Shown here one piece after another: positions 33,506-43,333 of a stretch of 64,000 nt of DNA (position 1 is the first letter of the stretch; every line of letters starts with the position of its first letter). The notes under the pieces are model-generated. The model was not told where the DNA came from. It worked only from the letters and a program-made list of their open reading frames with translations, and did no database searches. The stretch is from Mytilus edulis (Eukaryota > Mollusca > Bivalvia > Mytilida > Mytilidae), in contig NC_092349.1 of NCBI RefSeq assembly GCF_963676685.1, forward strand, positions 56,465,431-56,529,430, given 5' to 3'. The position numbers were made by a program, and so were the translations under genes.

Positions 33506-34000
33506 ATTATCACACTATATACTGTCCAACTATTTATGTTGAAAAGTACTCACCCATATTCAGTTCATTTGGTTGTTAGAACATACTCACCCCTTCCCGT
33601 CCAATGAAAAGTCAGTTTTTCGCCCTCTAATTTTTATAGTGCATGGTTTTCCATGCACTATGAAATGCTATACATGAATGACTTTTCATTGTCAGTTAAT
33701 TATGAAGCTGCACTAACGACGTGTACAATCCCCTAAGGCATTTTCCTTGGGAAAATAGCCTACTGTTTAAAGATGAAAGAGCAAAGATTAAAAACATTTT
33801 GAATTTTGCAAAATTTCATGCATTTTCTAATGGTGCATATATATAGAATACACACAAAAAAAAAATGGTAAGATAAAATGATATGTATTTAATTTATATA
33901 CCTTACACTTGAGGGAATTATTTATGAATTATTTAATTTATATACCAGACTGTTGATATATTACGGAAGCCGATAAGGGCCATTAAAAAAAAAAAAACTT

Positions 34001-34137
34001 ATGTTGTAATTACGACATAGCATGTCGTAATTTCGACATAACATGTCGTTATTACGACATCGCTATGTCGTAATTTCGACATAACATGTCGTAATAACGA
34101 TATAGCTATGTCGTAATAACGACATCGCTATACGTGT
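34001..34137. repeat. Palindrome array TGTCGTAATTACGACA, left
   Basis: About eight half-sites ATGTCGTAAT or ATTACGACAT alternate on the two strands, with TAGCAT or AACATG spacers, so many small cruciforms are possible. The mirror array is at 41433-41612. Confidence 0.85.
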
Positions 34138-34329
34138 ATATATAAAAGAATATGTATTATGATTGCCAAGAGACTAAATGACACAGAAATTAACAACTAT
34201 AGGTCATATCATAATGCCCCCAATAATTAGAAACCCCCGCATAATCAGCTATATAAGAGGGACGAAAGATACCAGAGGGAGAGCCCCCGAAATGCTGTGT
34301 GGCAGACAGTGTTATTAAGTACCGCCCTA

Positions 34330-35070
34330 ACCGGTCTTTGTAAAAATCATGCAGAAGGTGATTTATGACATGTCACAGAAGTAATTGTTTTTGCCCTATA
34401 TCATAAGAACTTTGGTAGATAAGTAAAATTCTGTCTTTATTTTCCCTGTATTATGCCCGTTGCCATTGTAACCATCAAATCAATATTTTGCCTGAATATG
34501 TGAAAAAATACCATTTTTGAAAATATAAAATAAGGGAATTTAAAGTCCCATAGAAATATTGTTAATCAATACAAACAATATGTATATTTACAGTATTGAC
34601 AAACAAAACCCCAAACTATACAAAAACATTAAAATTGTGAATTTACTAAATAGTTTGTTTCCATAGCAACCATTTAAAAATGTGTTAAATTTCGAAAATG
34701 AAAAATTTCAAAAACTCCTAAATTTTAAATCTGTTTATCTCCCAAGACCAACAATACCATGACATGTCATTGACAAATTTTGAAAGACCACATTCTATAC
34801 ATTAAGAAAATAAAAAGAAAGTCGTGTGTTTTTTTTTTTTTTTTTCTTTAATAAAATAATTTTAATCAAAAATTGTCAATTTTCACTAAAATTCAGATTA
34901 CCAAACAGATGAATACTGAAATATTTTGAACTTAAAAAGCTAAAACATTCCATTTATACGTGCATTTCTGACACAAATTTGGTAATTATAAATGAGAATA
35001 TATGATTGATAGAGATATTTTGGTAGAGAAAGATTTTTTTCTCTCTGGGCATGGTGCCCCCTCCCCCTTT
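34330..35070. repeat. Inverted repeat B, left arm
   Basis: Pairs with 36745-37480. Landmarks are GACATGTCATTGACAAATTT, AAAGAAAGTCGTGTG and CTGGGCATGGTGCCCCCTCC, each found reversed in the partner. A diverged direct copy of its right third follows at 35076-35340. Confidence 0.75.
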
Positions 35071-35075
35071 TTTAC

Positions 35076-36744
35076 ATTAAGAAAATAAAAAGAAAGTCGT
35101 GTGTGTTTTTTTTTTCTTTAAAAAAATAATTTTAGTCAAAAATTGTCAATTTTCACCAAAATTCAGATTAACAATCAGATGAATAATCAATCATTTAGTA
35201 ACTTAAAAAGCTAAAATATTCCTTTTATATGTGCAATTCTGACACACATTTGTTAATTGTAAACAAGAATATATGATAAATGAAGATATACTTGTACAAA
35301 ATGAAAAATCATCACTTTGGGTATGGTGCACCCCCCTTTTTTCGATTTTTTTTTTCTTTTTTTTTTCAAAATTATAAAATTTATTGAAAAAAAATGTGGT
35401 ATCTCATTGTGTTTACTTGTGAACAAAGAATTTAAGCATAACACAACTTCTAAGTTGAGGGCAGCATATGTACCCCTCCCTTCAATCTTATATGTAAGAT
35501 TTCTCAGAAGTTTAAAAAAAAATGTAATACGCATAACCCGTTGTCGTATCTAAGACTGATGCTGTCAGTGAAAAAGAATAATGTTGAATCCTAAACTTAA
35601 TTACTAGTAATAAAACGATGTGTTGTAATTGTCAACGAGACAATTAACTCTCCACCAGAGAGCAAAGACATAGAAATAAACAACCACAGGTCACCGTATA
35701 TCCTTCAACAATGAGCATAACATGATTATCTATAAAACAAATCTTAATGAACGTTTTAAAAAAAATAGCTCCGGATACTTTCTCTTTCAAGATGGCTATA
35801 AAGAAGTTACAGGAACAATTTAATGCAACTCATTGTTGGTTTTTGAAACAGATTGATGCTTTAAAAACTTTAACCCTAGACTAAGATCTGCTAAGCAAGA
35901 AGGCTCACCCTGAAATGTCTGGTTGGTTTTATTTATCATTGAATTACTTTTGAAACTCTGTAAATGTTATGTAAAGATTTTAATACAAGTATCATATCAG
36001 GGTAGGTTAGATGAACTATACTGACTGGCTTTAAAAACGCAACACTCATTTTGTAGATTTTTTTTCACCAAATAATGTTTGATCCTCATACAACTACTAT
36101 TCATGCTCATCATATGTCTTTCCCTTTCGAAAAATAAACATCTCACTTACTTGTGGTTATTGAACATACCAGATTTTTTAAATCGCACGAAATTTCAGAA
36201 AGAGAAATTTCGAGCCAATAAAATATTTTTTCCGTTTTTTTTTTCTTTGTGAAACAGTTCGTTCAATCCTTGGACACATTTTAATCATTTAAAAAATGAT
36301 GCAAGATTTAACCAAAAAATTGCAGGTGATCGATTCATGCTCTTTAGAGCCTGTTGTTTAGAGTTAAAATTTAAAGACAGTCTGAGACTAATTTTGTTTT
36401 TTAAAATAATTTGAAATGAAACTAGGACAGAGTCAATTTTAAAAACCAAGAAATAGCACTTTTAAAAAGATTTTAAATTTCAATTTGCACAAAACAAGTG
36501 TAAATAGGGACGCAGCTATCCTTCATTCAGTCTTCAGCCTTTCGGCTATTTTCTGTTGTTTGTTTGGGTTGTTGTCTCTTTGACACATTCCCCATTTCTA
36601 AAAAAAGATCTTAATATATAAAAATGGTGTAGGGGGTTCTATTGTTGCTCTCTCCCTTTGAAGAAATTTCATGTTTTAATGCTCAAAATGTACACAATTG
36701 AATTCCATCTTTTAAATTTTTAATATTTTTTTGAATTTTGAAAA
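35076..36744. repeat. Spacer between the B arms, with a partial B duplicate
   Basis: 35076-35340 is a diverged direct copy of 34801-35065. 35607-35720 is a reversed mussel repeat fragment. 36500-36600 is another repeat fragment with GGTTGTTGTCTCTTTGACAC. The rest is AT-rich with no gene. Confidence 0.55.
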
Positions 36745-37480
36745 AAAGGGGGAGGGGGCACCATGCCCAGAGAGAAAAAATTCTTTCTCTACCAAAATAT
36801 CTCTATCAATCATATATTCTCATTTATAATTACCAAATTTGTGTCAGAAATGCACGTATAAATGGAATGTTTTAGCTTTTTAAGTTCAAAATATTTCAGT
36901 ATTCATCTGTTTGGTAATCTGAATTTTAGTGAAAATTGACAATTTTTGATTAAAATTATTTTATTAAAGAAAAAAAAACACACGACTTTCTTTTTATTTT
37001 CCTTATGTATAGAATGTGGTCTTTCAAAATTTGTCAATGACATGTCATGGTATTGTTGGTCTTGGGAGATAAACAGATTTAAAATTTAGGAGTTTTTGAA
37101 ATTTTTCATTTTCGAAATTTAACACATTTTTAAATGGTTGCTATGGAAACAAACTATTTAGTAAATTCACAATTTTAATGTTTTTGTATAGTTTGGGGTT
37201 TTGTTTGTCAATACTGTAAATATACATATTGTTTGTATTGATTAACAATATTTCTATGGTTCTTTAAAACCCCTTATATTTCAATTTTCAAAGGCTACTT
37301 ATGGACATATTTAGGCAAAATATTGTAAGGATGGTTTCCATGGCAACCAAGGTTCAAAAGAAAAAAATTAATACATGAAACTTATTTTCATACCATACCC
37401 TCCTCATAAACAAAATATAAAGACATTTGAAGAGGGGTCATGAATCGCCCATCAACAGGAACCTGCATGATTCTTACAAA
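36745..37480. repeat. Inverted repeat B, right arm
   Basis: Reverse complement of 34330-35070 with scattered differences. It contains GGGGCACCATGCCCAG, AAATTTGTCAATGACATGTC and CATGATTCTTACAAAGACCGG. Confidence 0.75.
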
Positions 37481-37945
37481 GACCGGAACTTAATTAATTA
37501 TTAGCTCCCTTGGTAAAACTCCAAATTTCATGTTTAATATATTTTATTGTTAAATAATTTACATGAAGCTTAATAAGTATATATTTGTTAATTACATAGC
37601 TTTTGCTATTTGAATTCATTGATTAAAGATATCTATTCATATTGTAAAGTTTAATATTTGTATCGTCGCAAAATCTTTGATTACCTTCTTTGGTTACCTT
37701 CTGTGAGAAACTTATATAGTTTAAAGATCCCATTTCAACATAGTGAGATAGCGACCGTGGAAGGGTTGCATATCCAATCAAGGAGTTATAGAGTGTTACT
37801 CAACAATATTATGTGGAAATACATGAGGACTGACATTGAGAGGTATTAAGGCAAGCCAAGCTTACCACCTCCCTTTATGTAAGCGAAGGGTGAATTGAAG
37901 TCTTGATTGCTCTTTTCAGCTGTCAAACGTTAGGCACGATGTTCC
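37481..37945. repeat. Inverted repeat C, left arm
   Basis: Pairs with 40780-41255. Shared landmarks are CTTGGTAAAACTCCAAATTTC, CGTCGCAAAATCTTTG, GGTTACCTTCTGTGAGAAAC and CAATCAAGACTTCAATTCACC-type sequence, reversed in the partner. Confidence 0.7.
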
Positions 37946-38039
37946 TAAAACACGACGTTACACTTAAAAAGCAGCGTCGAAGAGGGTTTTTGACTTCGAT
38001 TAATTTTTGCAAGTTTTATTCGTTTTTGTCAAGCCTTCG

Positions 38040-38890
38040 ACTTTAGTCGAAAAAGCGAGACTAAGCGATTCTACATTCCGTCGTTGTCGTCGGCGGCGGC
38101 GGCAGCGTCCACAAATATTCACTCTGTTTTTAAAGTTTTTGAAATTTTAATAACTTTCTTAAACTATACTGAATTTCTACCGAACTTGGACAGAAGCTTG
38201 TTTGTGATCATAAGAAAGTATCCAGAAGTAAATTTTGCAAAAATAAAATTCCATTTTTTCCGTATTTTACTTATACTAGTAAATGGACTTAGTTTTTCTG
38301 CGAGGAAACATTACATTCATTCTGTGGTTAAAGCTTTTAAAATTTTAATAACTTTCATAAACTATCCTTGATTTGTACCAAACTTGGACAGAAGCTTGTT
38401 TATGATCATAAGATAGTATCAAGAAGAAAATTTTGTAAAAATAAATTTCCACTTTTCCGTATTTTACATGTTTTACTTATAAATGGACTTAGTTTTTTTT
38501 TTGCCAGAAACAAAACATTCACTCTGTGGTTTAAGTTTTTAAAATTTTTATAATGTTCTTAAACTATCCTGGATTTCTACCAATTTTAGACAAAAGCTTG
38601 TTTCTGATCATAAGATATTATTCAGAAGTAAATTTTGTAAGAAAAAAATTCACTTTTTCCGTATTTTACTTATAAATGGACTTAGTTTTTCTTCCAGTTA
38701 ACATTACATATACAGTCTGCAGTTAAAGTTTATAAAACATTTATTAGATTCATAAACTATCCTGGATTTTTTTACCAAACTTGGAAGCTTCTTTCAATCA
38801 AAAGACAGTATCGAGAGGGAAATTTTTACTGATGTTTTTCCTCATTTTTGTTGAGTCTGCGATTAACAGCAAAAGTAGGCGAGACACTGG
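38040..38890. repeat. Tandem repeat of about 200 bp, about four copies
   Basis: Four successive units contain TTTTCCGTATTTTAC, AAATGGACTTAGTTTTTCT, AAACTATCCTGGATTTCTACC and GGACAGAAGCTTGTTT, with about 10-15% divergence. The block is preceded by a GTCGTCGGCGGCGGCGG run and followed by GAGACACTGGGTTCCGTGG. Non-coding, despite some short open frames. It is probably a named mollusc repeat that I cannot identify further. Confidence 0.7.
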
Positions 38891-40779
38891 GTTCCGTGGA
38901 ACCCTTACGAATTTTTTTATATGTTGGTTGATTCTGGTTCTGCTCGTTTTGTGAGGTCATTTTATCATAAATTACCTCAAGTTGTGGAAATCGATTTAAT
39001 AATGTTTACCCTTTAAGTTATTTCAACTAAAAATGCATTACTGTCGCAAGTAATGTAGGAAGTAAAGATGGGACGGAAGTAGATATAGGAAGATGTGGTA
39101 CGGTTCCATAAAAATTTTTTTTTTTAGATGTACGAAACTTTTATCATATGATGTTTAACTTTCAAGGTCATCTGTCATTGTAAAATTTCTATATCTTAAT
39201 TCAACCCCAATACAAATATATCTGACACTCTGCAAGTAAATCGAACATTTTTACCCTTGGTTAAATTTGAATAGAATTGTATTTTCCCTGGCACATAAGT
39301 TGTCGAAATACACCCCTTCAATTACTTGAACTTTGGCTTGAGAATTATTTCCGCAAGTCATCTATAGTGTTTAACTTCTGATATACATTTTAAAATATAG
39401 TAATCTACTCCTGGATCGTCCGCGAAAAACGGCTTATATAATCCCGGGTTTTTATTAATTCGATGAAACAGTTTTCGTCGCTGTTTGGGGTTTGTCTTTC
39501 AATTACCTCTATTTCATGCACAGTTTATGTTGACGAAAAGTTCCGGCTTCGCTAGTACAGGAATTAATGTTATCACGACAGTTATAACATGAATAGCAGG
39601 ACAAATCGCGAAGTAAATCATTCCGTGAACTTGTATTTATATAAGTCTTTTAATATTGGTGATTGCACCTTACTGAAGTGACGACTTTAAATTATCTATT
39701 TCAGACTACTTCCACAACATAAGTTTCAATTCGAATTTTACATTTAGAGGACTGTCTTGGTGTCTCAAATTTGTCTTTGCAAAAGTTGGACGAAGTTCAT
39801 GTAATGAGATGTTTTCCCCATTTCCCCATTCTTTTAAATAAATCGTTAAAAGCTATAAACGATTAATAAAAATTGCACAATTTAAACTGTGTCGAACCTA
39901 TGTTCCGGGTGGAGTCTATAGCAACATGCGCTATTCTTTTTTTTTCGGCAGCAATCATCAACCTTTTTTTCCAAATTTCATAACACTTTTAACACATTTA
40001 ATTAAAACTTTAGCACATGTAACGACGGAAATTAGCGTCTTTCGGACTTCAGACGTTTGGACAAATTGACTACCGTTTTGTAATGTGTGGAAGCATTTTA
40101 TTCCTTTAAGACCCAAATATGTAGTTAATAAGAAAAGAATCTTGGCATTTTTTACTCTTCGTGTATCTTACTTTTGTATTGATCAATTATAAAAAATACG
40201 CGTTAACTGCTTTGAAAAATGAAATATCAACTTGGACAAAATGGCTACCGTTTGAAAAACGACTGTGTAGAGAAGATTTTATTGAATCAGCAATATTTGA
40301 CCTCACAAACAATGAGGCAAATATTTGTACTTTTGTTAGATATTATTATTGTCCTACTCTTTTTATTCATTTTCTGCTATATCTACTTACAAAATTCACT
40401 TTCAGTCGTTGAGTTAACGAAAAACGTCGTTGGACATTTTTCTTATTCCAGCTTAATATGAAGCCACCGAGTCAAATAAAATTCGGCAAAATAACGGCTT
40501 TAACGCCACAAAGAACCGACACATGCCAAGTATCAAGAATATCAGAGAATAAGAAATAGGATCACTATACATAAGAGTTAAAAACAGTTTTTCATAAATG
40601 TAACGTTGGACATCCGTTTTTTTTTTCACATGATCAAGAGCTGTAAAAACATAATTTGAAACATATATTGAATTTGTTTTAATATTGGTTCATGTTTTCT
40701 AACATTTTTATTTTATTTTGTTTTGCGGATAAAATTTCGAAGATTCTGATTTAAAACCTAGAGGTTGTAGGAGCATCGT
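38891..40779. other. Loop region between the C arms, no gene
   Basis: AT-rich sequence with only short frames (up to about 80 codons at 40161-40461). These lack recognisable protein features or splice context. Confidence 0.4.
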
Positions 40780-41255
40780 GTTCAACGTTTGAAAGTAGGT
40801 AAAGAGCAATCAATACTTCAATTCACCCTTATTACAGGATGCATGTAGTTTGCGCTTATTTCATGTGAGGTGGAAAGCTTGGCTTGCCTTCGGAGGACTG
40901 GACGTCAGTCCTCATATAATTCCACCTAGAATTCTTCCAACAAATATAGTATAATTAGACACGCCTTGACTCTGCAGCCCTTCAGCGGTCGGTAGTTTGT
41001 TACATTTCAATGGGATCTATAAATTATATAAGTTTCTCACAGAAGGTAACCAAAGAAGGTAACCAAAGATTTTGCGACGATACAAATATTAAACTTTACA
41101 ATATGAATAAATATCTTTAACCAATGAATTCAAATAGCAAAAGCTATGCAAATAACAAATATATACTTATTAAGCTTCATGTAAAATATTTAACAATGAA
41201 ATACATTAAATGTGAAATTTGGAGTTTTACCAAGGGAGCTAATGATTAATTAATA
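40780..41255. repeat. Inverted repeat C, right arm
   Basis: Reverse complement of 37481-37945, with an extra block around 40920-41035 that is absent from the left arm. Confidence 0.65.
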
Positions 41256-41432
41256 ACACTGTCTGCCACACAGCATTTCGGGGGCTCTCCCTCTGGTATC
41301 TTTCGTCCCTCTTTTACAGCTGACTATGCGGGGGCTTTTCTAATTATTGGGGGCATTATGCTGATATATAGTTGTTAATTTCTGTGTCATTTAGTCTCTT
41401 GGCAATCATAATACATATTCTTTGATATACAT

Positions 41433-41612
41433 ATTATAGCGATGTCGTTATTACGACATAGCTATGTCGTTTAAACGACATAGTGATGTCGTTATTACGA
41501 CATGTTATGTCGAAATAATGACATTTTATGTCGAAATTACGACATAGCTATGTCGTAATAACGGCATGTTATGTCGAAATTACGACATGCTATGTCGTAA
41601 TTACGACATAAT
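41433..41612. repeat. Palindrome array TGTCGTAATTACGACA, right
   Basis: About twelve half-sites such as GATGTCGTTATTACGACAT, alternating in orientation. Mirror of 34001-34137. Confidence 0.85.
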
Positions 41613-42054
41613 TATTTTTTTATAATGGCCCTTATCGGCTTCTGTAATAGATAAAGCAAAGGATTGTTTTCGGAGAAACACAATACCTTTAAATTTATCA
41701 ATAAAAAGTAAGCATTTAATGTTGTATGGTCTGAATTCAAGTATTCATACAGAGAGTTTTATATTTATAAAAAAAATCTTATTTCAAAAAGTGGATTTAT
41801 GTAATATTGTGTTGCTTTTTAAGATAAAAAAAACCTAAAGATATATAAGTATTAAATTTTACCTGAAGCAGAAGAAAAGCAATTTATCCTTCACAAACTA
41901 TGTCAGTGCTATTTCATTTCATCTATTGAAATGATCATAACCTATGTTTTTTATTTAGTTCATTATAAAAGTGAATTCTTATTTAGGTTTGAATATTACA
42001 AGGGGAAAGGATAGTTGAGTAAGGTCACTCGAAAGTGTGAATATGTTCTAAATT

Positions 42055-42151
42055 GGTCAGACAATACTTGGTCATGTTTTATGAAGATTTAAGCCCTCGG
42101 CTTTGCCTTGGGCTTACATCTTCATAAAACATGACCAAGTATTGTCTAACC
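42055..42151. repeat. Small perfect-arm hairpin element
   Basis: Arms containing AGACAATACTTGGTCATGTT and its complement surround an apex CCTCGGCTTTGCCTTGGG at 42095-42112. The apex closely resembles that of the unrelated palindrome at 120-302. Confidence 0.7.
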
Positions 42152-42385
42152 TATAAGTAAAATGTTTTTCAAATTACATAAAAGTTGCCCCAAGTCATAT
42201 ACAGGTATGTGGGTTTTTTTTCTATTGAGGAGAGTTGTATTTTGATTTTTAGAATATATTTAATTTGATAGTTAAAAGTTTGAGTGTTTATATGAGTAAC
42301 AGTAACAAAAAGTTTTTAAATATTAAATTTTGATATCAGTTAATTATTATTCTTACATTTTAATTCCAGTGAGATATAATTTAAC

Positions 42386-42519
42386 CAGAGCCAGCTAAAT
42401 AGCAAATTTGCTATTTTGCCGGTGCCGGTCAAATAGCAAATTTGTTATTTTGCCGGTGCCGGTCAAATAGCAAATTTGTTATTTTGCCGGTGCCGGTCAA
42501 ATAGCCACAATCCACTGCC
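42386..42519. repeat. Right terminal inverted repeat of the composite transposon
   Basis: Three to four tandem units of about 34 bp with GCCGGTGCCGGTCAAATAGC, ending CCACTGCC directly before the right-hand TATATTATT duplication. Confidence 0.75.
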
Positions 42520-42528
42520 TATATTATT
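42520..42528. other. Right 9-bp target duplication TATATTATT
   Basis: Identical to 31572-31580. It places the end of the composite transposon about 430 bp upstream of the GPATCH3 start codon. Confidence 0.75.
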
Positions 42529-42723
42529 CATGATAGTAAACTTGGAACTATTTGAATATATTCCTCCTTTCTGAGGAACCTTCATAAGGATTTTCAATTC
42601 AATTAGATTATCAAGGAAGAAATTGTCGCAAATCTTAACTTATTGAGCACCAGAAAGTTCAAACTCACCTATAAATGTCATTTTCACCAGAGACATATAA
42701 TACATCTCTGTTTTGATACACTA

Positions 42724-42856
42724 TAGACCGAATAATCTGTCTCTTGTGTGGGTACATTTGTCATTTCATATTTTCTTTTCATCATTTGGCTATTTATTAT
42801 TTTTTCTCTTTTTTTTTGACAAATGTACCCACACAAGAGACAGATTATTCGGTCTA
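42724..42856. mobile_element. 133-bp MITE with perfect 40-bp TIRs and 9-bp target duplications
   Basis: 42724-42763 and 42817-42856 are exact reverse complements over 40 nt (ends TAGACCGAATAATC and GATTATTCGGTCTA), around a 53-nt T-rich loop. GATACACTA lies directly outside both ends (42715-42723 and 42857-42865), a perfect 9-bp duplication. Absence of any mismatch in arms or duplications indicates a young insertion. Mutator-like origin is inferred from the 9-bp duplication. It lies 101 bp upstream of the GPATCH3 ATG. Confidence 0.88.
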
Positions 42857-42957
42857 GATACACTAAGGCAAACCTTTTCGCATATCCGGATTTTCTCTCA
42901 TTTTATCTCCGTTTCAGATTCAAGTATTATCGACAAAGGGGATTTCCAAAGTCAAAA

Positions 42958-43333
42958 ATGGAGACGAACCAAAACAACGAAACTGTGTATGGAATTGTAA
43001 ACAATATTCCAGGAACATATCATTCCTCAGATTTACGGAACTTTTTCTCACAGTTCATAGAAACAAATGGGTTTAATTGTTTCCACTTCAGACACCGACC
43101 AGAAAAACAAATGCTTGCCAAATCTGCAGATAAAGATATGATAAAAGACGATGTAAAGACGTTCTGTTGTGTGTTCCGTACAACCCCTGTTCGTTTAGAT
43201 AACTCGATCAAAATGTACAACAGAAAACATTGGTTAGATAAGAATGGAGATTCGATATCACAAGTGTGCTACATCTCTAAAATTTCTGTATCCCAAACTA
43301 CCAAAGCCTTTGCCTTGGGATTAAAGCCTGGAG
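42958..43333 (+). CDS. GPATCH3: GPATCH3 exon 1
   Basis: Encodes residues 1-125 plus one base, starting METNQNNETVYGIVNNIPG and ending before donor GGAG/GTATAA. The start is chosen because conservation with the human N-terminus begins here. The frame is open further up to an ATG at 42823 inside the MITE, which would add 45 transposon-derived residues. Confidence 0.9.

Larger units (their letters stand above)
33961..41647. mobile_element. Inner element with TIRs and palindrome arrays, nested in the composite transposon
   Basis: The ends share TACGGAAGCCGATAAGGGCC (right end: GGCCCTTATCGGCTTCTGTA). Just inside each end lies an array of TATGTCGTAATTACGACATA-type palindromes (34001-34137 and 41433-41612), followed by an inverted copy of a mussel repeat (34140-34320 and 41255-41430). 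Further in are pairs B (34330-35070 / 36745-37480) and C (37480-37945 / 40780-41255). The order A-B-B'-C-C'-A' makes a set of nested or adjacent hairpins. No coding gene is seen. Confidence 0.65.
31581..42519. mobile_element. 10.94-kb composite transposon, fold-back/Mutator-like, with nested insertions
   Basis: The two ends are inverted copies: GGCAGTGG followed by CTATTTGACCGGCACCG on the left, and the same read in reverse on the right, where a 7-nt insert sits after GGCAGTGG. Both ends continue as tandem units of about 34 bp (AATAGCAAATTTG plus CCGGTGCCGGTCAA), two on the left and three to four on the right. Flanking TATATTATT duplications are 9 bp and perfect. Nine-base duplications and tandem-repeat termini are features of Mutator-like and FB-type fold-back elements; that assignment is inference. 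Inside lie a 690-bp TIR element (31761-32451), a decayed zinc-finger gene (32641-33285), and a second element (33961-41647) that itself holds two further pairs of inverted repeats. No intact transposase is seen, so the element is probably non-autonomous now. Confidence 0.75.

Noticed and set aside
34001-34137. CRISPR-like repeat array
   Set aside because: The units are palindromes with no unique spacers of constant length, in an animal genome; they form mirrored subterminal arrays.
38084-38553. Frames containing repeated SFSARKHYIHSVVKAFKILI-like peptides
   Set aside because: The peptide repetition is only the translation of the 200-bp tandem repeat, and the frame is interrupted between units.
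31581-42519. Possible Maverick/Polinton or Helitron identity for the 10.9-kb element
   Set aside because: No polymerase B, integrase, capsid or Rep/helicase frames are present. The duplications are 9 bp rather than 6, and Helitrons make none.
42713-43000. 95-codon plus-strand frame upstream of GPATCH3
   Set aside because: It crosses both MITE arms and overlaps the GPATCH3 start in another frame; it exists because of the insertion and has no protein features.
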